DNA from: Mytilisepta virgata
Taxonomy: Eukaryota; Mollusca; Bivalvia; Mytilida; Mytilidae
DNA length: 64,000 nt
Direction of reading: 5' to 3'
Assembly: GCA_028015205.1 (NCBI GenBank)
Contig: CM051513.1
Coordinates: 42,908,841 to 42,972,840, forward strand
A program made the position numbers and the translations under genes. Below, piece by piece: positions 57,902 through 64,000 of the stretch; position 1 is the stretch's first letter, and each line of letters opens with the position of its first letter. The notes under the pieces were generated by a model. The model ran no database searches. It worked only from the letters and a program-made list of their open reading frames with translations, and was not told the DNA's origin.

Positions 57902-59671
57902 CTAAAGATCAAGAGCTGTGTAGACAATTTTGTGGTCAGACCAGTAAGCTTCAATTACATCTGTTTCAATATTGACATCTGAATTCACTTTCACAAACAT
58001 TAAATCCAAAACTGATCCATAGTCCGAGGTCACTTTTGATACAACTTGTTTGCTGTTAAAAGTCTCTTCCATATATGTCAAGAAATTATTGTTCCCTGCA
58101 ATGATGTTCAGGTTAAAGTCTCCCATTATCAATATGTTTGAGTTCACTGTATCTAAAGAGGGGAACAGCTTAGTCATCAATACATTCTTCAGTTCTTGCA
58201 AACTACATTCTGGAGATTTATAGAGCAATACAGTTTGTATATGTCCTTTTGCTGATGTAATATCTGCCATGATAAATTCCACCAGAGAAGATGAAAACTT
58301 CATTGTATCTTCTACAATAAATTCTCTTCTCACATACATTGCCAGTCCATGAAATGGTCTTAAATCATTGGTTTGTTTCTGATCATTTCTGATTGGTAAT
58401 GCAAATCCAGGTAAACTATATTCTTTATCTGAATCTCTGGGTGTAAGCCTTGTTTCTGCAAAACCAACAATGTCTGCATCTATAACGTTTTCTTCTTGTT
58501 TAACATCTTGAAAATATGCATGAAGTGACCTAGCATTGTTAAAAACGAACTTTAAAATTTCAGGATTTATTGTGTATATTGGTTTATAACATAGCTTTAA
58601 AACGGCCTCTGTTTTTAATCTTTCCAATTCCTCTTTAACAGCATCTGAAACTGTTATTTTGGTTTCACACAAGTCTAGGATATGTAACCCATGTAAAGAT
58701 CTTACTCTACTGAGAGCTACATAATGAATATGTGGGATTTTGGCTTTGCATTTGGAATTCAAACTTACAACCACTTCATCTACTGTATCACCTTGTGATT
58801 TATGTATTGTTTTGGCAGCTGATGGACGTAGGGGAAATTGTATTCTCTCAAATGTCTTGTTTCTGTATGTAAAGGATCTTTTAATATCAAAAATTGGAGT
58901 CCATGACTTTCTGATGTCTTTTCCATATAAATTACTACATTTCAATCTAGAGGAAGCACCAATTTTTTCATCATCAAATTTAACCCATACAATACTAGGT
59001 CTAGAGGTTTTATCTTTTTGCCTGTTTTCAACCAATTTTACTTCACAAGAAGAACCATTTGTTAGTCCATCAGTTACATCTATATTGGCTGTGAGATCAT
59101 ACTTCATGCCAACAGCAAGTGTTACTTCATTGGCAAGATTTGCTGTATCTGACTGATTTTTTGGCAAACAGGCCAATATTTTCTTTTTGATATCTAAAGA
59201 TACATCACCAAGAACTGTATCAAACGATTTGACATTAATTTTCTGGGTATGTAATCTTTCAATATATTGAAAGTTAAAACTGTCTACAAGTTGATTGTCA
59301 ACAAATAAATGGTTGGCTGTTGAAGGATACCTTTGGTCATCATATTTGACTATTCTAGACTGTAAAATTTCTAAGTCCTGTTCAGACAATTTATCTTCTC
59401 TTAGTCTATTCAGAAGTTCGGCAAATTGTCTGTCATCTTTTTGTCTCATGATTTCTGTCAATTCATGCATTCTGAATAGCTCCTTCCAATGATTTGGTGA
59501 CAAAGATGATAGTCCTTTCTGAAGATCATCAAATATCCAACCATCAAAAACTGGTTTCAGTTGAAAAAAGTCCCCAACTGCAATTATACTGACTCCTCCA
59601 AATGTTTGTCGATTGTCCTTGATCTTTTGCAATCTAGTTTGAAGAAGAGAGAACATTTTGTTTCCAACCAT
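57902..59671 (-). CDS. Helentron helicase C-terminal part and EEP endonuclease
   Basis: This 589-codon frame follows the Walker B segment DIIIDEISMVG, whose first codons lie just upstream in this frame. The helicase part carries GVSIIAVGDFFQLKPVFDG (residue about 30), a Q-D-x-E-I-L-Q-S segment, and near residue 290 AAKTIHKSQGDTVDEVVVSL with HYVALSRVRSLHGLHI, as in PIF1. From about 375 a complete EEP (AP-endonuclease-like) domain follows, with catalytic motifs in order: FNNARSL, AETRLT, IMGDFNLNI (about 515), DLMFVKV and SDHK (about 575). The enzyme should unwind DNA 5' to 3' and nick the target. The frame is continuous with the preceding helicase frame if one base lost near 59,702 is restored. 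Confidence 0.9.
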   Translation of the reverse strand: MVGNKMFSLLQTRLQKIKDNRQTFGGVSIIAVGDFFQLKPVFDGWIFDDLQKGLSSLSPNHWKELFRMHELTEIMRQKDDRQFAELLNRLREDKLSEQDLEILQSRIVKYDDQRYPSTANHLFVDNQLVDSFNFQYIERLHTQKINVKSFDTVLGDVSLDIKKKILACLPKNQSDTANLANEVTLAVGMKYDLTANIDVTDGLTNGSSCEVKLVENRQKDKTSRPSIVWVKFDDEKIGASSRLKCSNLYGKDIRKSWTPIFDIKRSFTYRNKTFERIQFPLRPSAAKTIHKSQGDTVDEVVVSLNSKCKAKIPHIHYVALSRVRSLHGLHILDLCETKITVSDAVKEELERLKTEAVLKLCYKPIYTINPEILKFVFNNARSLHAYFQDVKQEENVIDADIVGFAETRLTPRDSDKEYSLPGFALPIRNDQKQTNDLRPFHGLAMYVRREFIVEDTMKFSSSLVEFIMADITSAKGHIQTVLLYKSPECSLQELKNVLMTKLFPSLDTVNSNILIMGDFNLNIIAGNNNFLTYMEETFNSKQVVSKVTSDYGSVLDLMFVKVNSDVNIETDVIEAYWSDHKIVYTALDL

Positions 59672-59688
59672 TGAAATTTCATCTATGA

Positions 59689-60426
59689 TTATATCACATT
59701 CAAATTTCTGTATTTCATTCTTAGAGTGTTAAGAACATCACAAGACAATGTCTGATTGAGTCCCTTATTTGGTTGTATACTGAATGCACTATGTATGGTT
59801 ACACCATTGATATTGTAAGCTGCTTTACCAGTTGGTGCGCAAAGTAATATCCTTATATCATCTGGATCTTCTCCTTCTTTTGAACACAAATATCTGTGTA
59901 GTCCTTGAAAAAGAGCTTTTACTACTACTGACTTGCCAACTCCAGCACCACCAGTAAGAAAAGCATACAAAGGTTCTTGTTTAGTTTTAACCCAGTGTAT
60001 GATATGAAGGAAAAATTCTCTTTGTTTATCATTTAAAGATCTACACAAACTTTGATAATCATTATTATCCATTCGTATTCCTTGTACAATAATGTTTACA
60101 GGTCTTTGAGATATTCCAAATTCCTGGCCTATATCATAATTTCTGTGTTCTATTGGACGATCAGGATTAAAATGTATATACTGTTCTGCTTCTACAGTAC
60201 CCTCTTCTTCATCTTCAATCTCTGTCTGCTGAGTACCAGGTGCTAACTCATCAAACTGGACACAATCATTTTCAGCTTGTTCCATTGCTCTTTCTAATTC
60301 TTCAACATTTTTCTGATACTGTTTAGCCTTCATTTCTATGCTTCTACAAACAGTTTTGTACATTTCCTCAAATGTTTCAAATGAGCCTTTCAAATTGCTT
60401 TCATTTCTCCAAGGATAGAATAACAT
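59689..60426 (-). CDS. Helentron PIF1-type helicase N-terminal part
   Basis: This 245-codon frame starts inside the protein at LFYPWRNESNLKG, the standard Helitron segment joining Rep to helicase, so the ATG at 60,426 is not a true start. After an acidic stretch it enters the helicase: SLCRSLNDKQREFFLHII, then Walker A LTGGAGVGKSVVVKAL (about residue 155-170), LLCAPTGKAAYNINGVTIHS and DVLNTLRMKYRNL. It breaks at a TAA immediately before the Walker B segment. That segment is open in another frame one base away, so the two frames form one helicase. Confidence 0.9.
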   Translation of the reverse strand: MLFYPWRNESNLKGSFETFEEMYKTVCRSIEMKAKQYQKNVEELERAMEQAENDCVQFDELAPGTQQTEIEDEEEGTVEAEQYIHFNPDRPIEHRNYDIGQEFGISQRPVNIIVQGIRMDNNDYQSLCRSLNDKQREFFLHIIHWVKTKQEPLYAFLTGGAGVGKSVVVKALFQGLHRYLCSKEGEDPDDIRILLCAPTGKAAYNINGVTIHSAFSIQPNKGLNQTLSCDVLNTLRMKYRNLNVI

Positions 60427-60482
60427 TAACCTTTCTCTGTAAAAATTTTCAGGGTCTGTTTTCTTACTGAAATTAACATGTC

Positions 60483-63400
60483 TTATAACCCGAAGTTTTT
60501 CCTTTGTTTAATAGTTATTCCATTTCTTAATGTTATATTAATATTTCCAGTATTTTGGAATGTACCTTCAATTCCATGTTCATCTTGGTCAGACATGTTA
60601 TTTTCGATGTCATTTTCTGCTTCGCTTTGTTCATCATCACTTGACTGGCAGTTTGAATCTTTTTTGGGAAATTTTATTTCCAATTGTGAAATGTAGTCAG
60701 CAAGACACCAGTTCTCGAGAGCGTTTGGGCGCTTAGAATAACGCTTGATATCATTGTCCGCTTCAATTTCAGTTGACTGTGGTGGTAATTTCTCCAATGC
60801 TGTTTTTTGTTTCAACAAGAATGTTCTTTTGTTTTCTGGTGAAGTATTTATAAATGTAACTTGTCTTGTGGCTTTTGTTAAAGGCATCTGGAGTGTTAAA
60901 TAGACTGCCTCCTGAGCACAAGTTTCAACTGAATTTGTGAAATAGTTCCCTATGTGCCTTACTTGGCGCTTTAAGTCCATGTTACCTTGTCTAGCTTCTT
61001 TTGCAGCTTGATCAAGTAATGCACTCATGCCTTTCTGTGATTTACTTATGTACGACACAATATACATGGCACATGCATATGGATCCAGAACAAACTGCAA
61101 GTCATGATTAGCTTTCCATGCAGTGAGAACTATTTTCATGTATGGATTTATGCGTACCTCTAATGGTTTTCTCTTTAAAAACACCTTAGGACCATTCAAA
61201 CTGCTTCTGATTATTTTAATATACTCATCTTCAGTTATTTTAAGAAAATCACTGAGAAACTTATCAAAATCCATGCTACAAATATCTTCAACTTCATGCA
61301 AAAGGTTAATTTTTTTCTGCATTTCTTTGTACAATGCTTTATACTTATCGACTTCTGTTTCAAGAGGTTCTAATATTGTTGTATTTTGCATTGGAGGTAA
61401 TGGAAATCCAAAGCGGCAGACTGGATGGCCATTTTTTCTGCAAGTTTTAGCGTGTTTATGTGTTTGTAAGCTTATCAAGTCTTGTAACTCTGCAGAATAT
61501 GCACAAGAGACATGTCTGTCAATGTAATCAGCTATAACTTCCTCTGAATCTTTTTTGTACATAGGTGCGTTTCCAACCCAAATAAGCATATGAATGTGAG
61601 GTGAACCTCTTTGCTGAAATTCAACCCTATAAAAATAATCAGAAATTTTACCAATTGGGTCAAATTCACTTTTTAGGACTATTTTGATGAACTGTTGAAC
61701 ACGGTGGTCAAAAAATCGAGCACATGTCACTGGATCTTTCTGTACTAGTCTTGTTTTGTCTAGCCAACTCATATTTGTTAATTCTTCATCAGTATAGTCT
61801 TTGCCATCATTTAACTGTCCAAGTACTTTCAACAAATCATTCCATTTTGTGTCCGCAGAGGAAAATGATCCAAACCATGTTGGCAAACCAAGTTGCTTAA
61901 TCATAGCAAACACATCTTTTTTTCTTTTCTCCAGATAAACAGGTGAGTTTCTTAATGTACGAAAGATAAAATATCCTTCGTCTAATCTGACTAGATCATT
62001 TACTGTTGAAGGTTGTAAAACATCTTTAACTGTCCAGGTTTTTCCTTCAGATTTGCATCTTCTTAATGCAAGGTTAACCTTATCAGAAATGTTCTTGATT
62101 TGAATTTTTTTAAGTTTGAAGAATAAATTTGGCACTGACTGTGCTGCTCTTCTATCAACTAATCTCAATTCCCATTTCACAATGTCTGAGTAATGGACAG
62201 GAACACTTCTGTGTTTATTATCAGTTCGTTTTTCACCACAAAATATTGTTGGAAATGACAAATACTCTGAATCAGGATCATTGTATAAACTAATTGGATG
62301 TTGTCCTTCTCCTGGTGCAAAAATGTAATCTTTGTCATTACTTTGATCTGCTTCAATTTCGTCAAGCAATGTGTCAGTGTTTCCAACATACAATTCTCCC
62401 TCGTCAATTTCACTGAAGTTATCCGAATCTTCATTCTGATTTTGTACTTCTTGTTCATCTGAATTTTGAACTTCATTTTCATCAAAATGATTAATTTCCT
62501 GTATTTTGTTTATCCAATCACTATCTATCTGTAAGCCAGACGACTGATACATTTCACTTTTCTTCATTAAATAGTGTAAAGCGCAAATAACAGCCAGAGG
62601 TCTGACATTTTCACTAAAATCACATTTCTTGTAAGTTAGTTTTTTCTTCAATTTGACAGATATTGTACCAGATTGCTCTAAGTTTCTTGGAAGTGAACTA
62701 ATTTTTGGTTGCACATCAACTGGAACATTAACTACATTGCCTTTTACAGAGAGCTGTCCTCCTCTTGGCAATTGCCTAATCTGCATAAAAGGAATGCGCA
62801 AAGATATGAGTCTCTCCTCTAAAGGATACAATTGTAATTCTTTTGGTTTTTCAGGAAATTTCATTTGGTTAGCAACGGAAAGTCTGGGAATCTTGTTTTG
62901 TTTTAAAGCAGTTAAGCAAGTATGACAAATCCATTCTTTGCCATCAACAGATATATAATTAGTTGTATATAATGACAAATATGATCCATGTGGTTTTATA
63001 TTTGTGGCATTAACAACTGAATCACTAAACCATGTTTGTTGACAGCAGGTGCAAATATAAGATGGACCACTTGCAGTTTTTTCTTCAAATTCCTTTATGC
63101 ATTCCTCTAATGTTGAACCCTGTGCTTTCTGTTTTTTTAAATTTTGTTCATGTTGTGAAAATTCCTTTAACTGTCGTTTTCGTTTCTTTAGAGTTCTATC
63201 ATAATCCCTACATTCATCTAAACGAGAATGTCCTGCATTTTGTTTTGCCAATCTTTCTTTCACTAAATTTTCTGGTATAGACCTCTGATGTCTTTTCCTA
63301 TTTAAATCCTTTCTGGATTCAATATTTCTATAATTTTCATCTTTTCTTACTGATCTTTTCATATCCCTTTCTTTTAAGCGTTCGGCACTTCTAAATTCTG

Positions 63401-64000
63401 TATCTTCTCTTACTAATCTTTTTGTATCCCTCTCTTTGCTTTTAAAATTTGTATCTAATCTAGCTTTTCTTTTTAACTGTTTTTCTTTTACACGTTGAAC
63501 ATTCCTTAATTCTGTATCTTCTCTTACTAATCTTTTTGTATCCCTCTCTTTGTTTTTAAAATCTGTATCTAATCTAGCTTTTCTTTTTAACTGTAGTTCT
63601 TTTACACGTTCAACATTCCTTAATTCTGTATCTTCTCTTACTGATCTTTTTGTATCCCTTTCTTTGCTTTTAAAATCTGTATCTAATCTAGCTTTTCTTT
63701 TTAACTGTTGTTCTTTTACACGTTCAACATTTCTAAATTCTGTATCCTCTCTCGCTAATCTTTTTCTATCCTTTTCTTTTACACGTTCAACATTTCTAAA
63801 TTCTGTATCCTCTCTCGCTAATCTTTTTCTATCCTTTTCTTTTACACGTTCAACACTTCTAAACTCTTTGTCATCTCTATATAGTCTTTTAGATTTCATT
63901 TCTTTTTTTCTTTCTTCACATCTGAACTGTTCATCTTTCCTTGCCAATCTTTTAGATTCTAGTTCTTGTTGTTGAAATCTTTCATCTTGCCTTTTCTGTC
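60483..64000 (-). CDS. Helentron Rep part with zinc finger and HUH nuclease (5' partial)
   Basis: The frame is open to the window edge; the first in-window residues read QKRQDERFQQQELESKRL, so the start is beyond 64,000. Residues are counted from 63,947. Positions 1-215 are tandem charged repeats. A finger with CTCC...CHTC lies at about 299-345, followed by the conserved LYPLEERLISLRIPFMQIRQ region. The HUH motif is GSPHIHMLIWV at about 782, and the catalytic tyrosines lie in YACAMYIVSYISK at about 956-968. Rep nicks and joins single strands in rolling-circle transposition. The frame ends at TAA 60,483, but RVIRHVNF and then YRERLMLFYPW continue in another frame one base away, showing one lost base near 60,493. 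Confidence 0.9.
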   Translation of the reverse strand, partial: QKRQDERFQQQELESKRLARKDEQFRCEERKKEMKSKRLYRDDKEFRSVERVKEKDRKRLAREDTEFRNVERVKEKDRKRLAREDTEFRNVERVKEQQLKRKARLDTDFKSKERDTKRSVREDTELRNVERVKELQLKRKARLDTDFKNKERDTKRLVREDTELRNVQRVKEKQLKRKARLDTNFKSKERDTKRLVREDTEFRSAERLKERDMKRSVRKDENYRNIESRKDLNRKRHQRSIPENLVKERLAKQNAGHSRLDECRDYDRTLKKRKRQLKEFSQHEQNLKKQKAQGSTLEECIKEFEEKTASGPSYICTCCQQTWFSDSVVNATNIKPHGSYLSLYTTNYISVDGKEWICHTCLTALKQNKIPRLSVANQMKFPEKPKELQLYPLEERLISLRIPFMQIRQLPRGGQLSVKGNVVNVPVDVQPKISSLPRNLEQSGTISVKLKKKLTYKKCDFSENVRPLAVICALHYLMKKSEMYQSSGLQIDSDWINKIQEINHFDENEVQNSDEQEVQNQNEDSDNFSEIDEGELYVGNTDTLLDEIEADQSNDKDYIFAPGEGQHPISLYNDPDSEYLSFPTIFCGEKRTDNKHRSVPVHYSDIVKWELRLVDRRAAQSVPNLFFKLKKIQIKNISDKVNLALRRCKSEGKTWTVKDVLQPSTVNDLVRLDEGYFIFRTLRNSPVYLEKRKKDVFAMIKQLGLPTWFGSFSSADTKWNDLLKVLGQLNDGKDYTDEELTNMSWLDKTRLVQKDPVTCARFFDHRVQQFIKIVLKSEFDPIGKISDYFYRVEFQQRGSPHIHMLIWVGNAPMYKKDSEEVIADYIDRHVSCAYSAELQDLISLQTHKHAKTCRKNGHPVCRFGFPLPPMQNTTILEPLETEVDKYKALYKEMQKKINLLHEVEDICSMDFDKFLSDFLKITEDEYIKIIRSSLNGPKVFLKRKPLEVRINPYMKIVLTAWKANHDLQFVLDPYACAMYIVSYISKSQKGMSALLDQAAKEARQGNMDLKRQVRHIGNYFTNSVETCAQEAVYLTLQMPLTKATRQVTFINTSPENKRTFLLKQKTALEKLPPQSTEIEADNDIKRYSKRPNALENWCLADYISQLEIKFPKKDSNCQSSDDEQSEAENDIENNMSDQDEHGIEGTFQNTGNINITLRNGITIKQRKNFGL
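63340..63900 (-). repeat. Coding tandem repeats in the Rep N-terminus (63- and 114-bp units)
   Basis: Two near-identical 63-bp units (CGTTCAACAT at 63,721 and 63,784) encode KDRKRLAREDTEFRNVERVKE-type 21-residue repeats. Three 114-bp units (63,493, 63,607, 63,721) encode 38-residue repeats alternating RKARLDTDFKSKERDTKR with REDTELRNVERVKE. All are whole-codon lengths, so copy number can vary without breaking the frame. The peptide is highly charged and probably helical. Confidence 0.85.

Larger units (their letters stand above)
57820..64000 (-). mobile_element. Helentron-type rolling-circle transposon, 5' end beyond the window
   Basis: Three consecutive minus-strand frames encode the parts of one Rep-helicase-endonuclease protein in order: an N-terminal charged repeat region, a zinc finger and HUH Rep (64,000-60,483), then PIF1-type helicase (60,426-59,689 and 59,671 onward), then an EEP endonuclease ending at 57,902. 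The EEP domain distinguishes Helentrons from canonical Helitrons. Two one-base losses separate the frames and no nonsense codon was seen within them. A strong hairpin lies 29 bases past the stop. The 5' terminus is outside the window and the exact 3' terminus is not certain. Confidence 0.88.

Noticed and set aside
60426..60483. Programmed ribosomal frameshift between the Rep and helicase frames
   Set aside because: No slippery heptamer or downstream structure stands out, and a second identical type of break occurs before Walker B. A lost base explains both more simply.
58740..61527. Plus-strand ORFs of 134-138 codons
   Set aside because: Antisense shadows of the Helentron protein, which carries all expected motifs on the minus strand.
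63550..63975. 141-codon plus-strand ORF with Ser/Leu/Phe repeats
   Set aside because: Antisense of the charged tandem repeats in the Helentron Rep N-terminus.

Overview
The window is AT-rich, intron-rich eukaryotic DNA full of transposable elements. It is most likely from a bivalve mollusc. That guess rests on tandem core repeats of about 160-166 bp ending in GACGGACG runs and a GGCC-loop hairpin, SINE-like repeats with (AATC)n tails, a Helitron relative encoding an endonuclease, and HARBI1-like, DUF4218-type and RPA-like genes with GT-AG introns. I recognise no tRNA, rRNA or conserved housekeeping gene. Every coding region I can support looks transposon-borne or possibly so.

Layout. 0-9.4 kb: interspersed repeats, a 166-bp tandem array with a hairpin tail, two SINE-like copies and remnants of a PIF/Harbinger element. 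9,432-26,325: the main discovery, one 16.9-kb DNA transposon with about 625-bp terminal inverted repeats and a 6-bp target duplication (GTAAAA on both sides). Two spliced genes read inward from the two repeats and converge. One encodes a SAM-like/C2HC-finger/HECT E3 ubiquitin ligase (7 exons, + strand). The other encodes a SAM-like/HTH/DDE integrase-type transposase (2 exons, - strand). Both proteins begin with related SAM-like domains, and both start codons lie just inside the inverted repeats. A LINE, a foldback element and a tandem-core element are nested in the introns.

26.3-44.3 kb: two more tandem-core elements with shared ends, an unidentified minus-strand spliced gene, and a plus-strand series of exons with homeodomain-like, HMG-like and DUF4218 segments, probably a decayed CACTA-type transposase locus. 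45.9-54.3 kb: a three-exon minus-strand gene for an RPA-like OB-fold/zinc-ribbon single-strand-binding protein, whose 3' end is tandemly triplicated in units of about 1.03 kb. 55.3 kb: a pogo-like MITE. 57.8-64.0 kb: a Helentron-type rolling-circle transposon on the minus strand (zinc finger, HUH Rep, PIF1 helicase, EEP endonuclease), running off the right edge.

A recurring pattern is that the HECT, transposase and Helentron genes contain no nonsense codons in the intended frames but carry six one-base losses. Nearly all could be repaired by lengthening a short homopolymer by one base. This looks more like assembly error than genuine decay and should be checked before any of these genes is called a pseudogene. 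Identities and domain assignments are by eye; no search was run.
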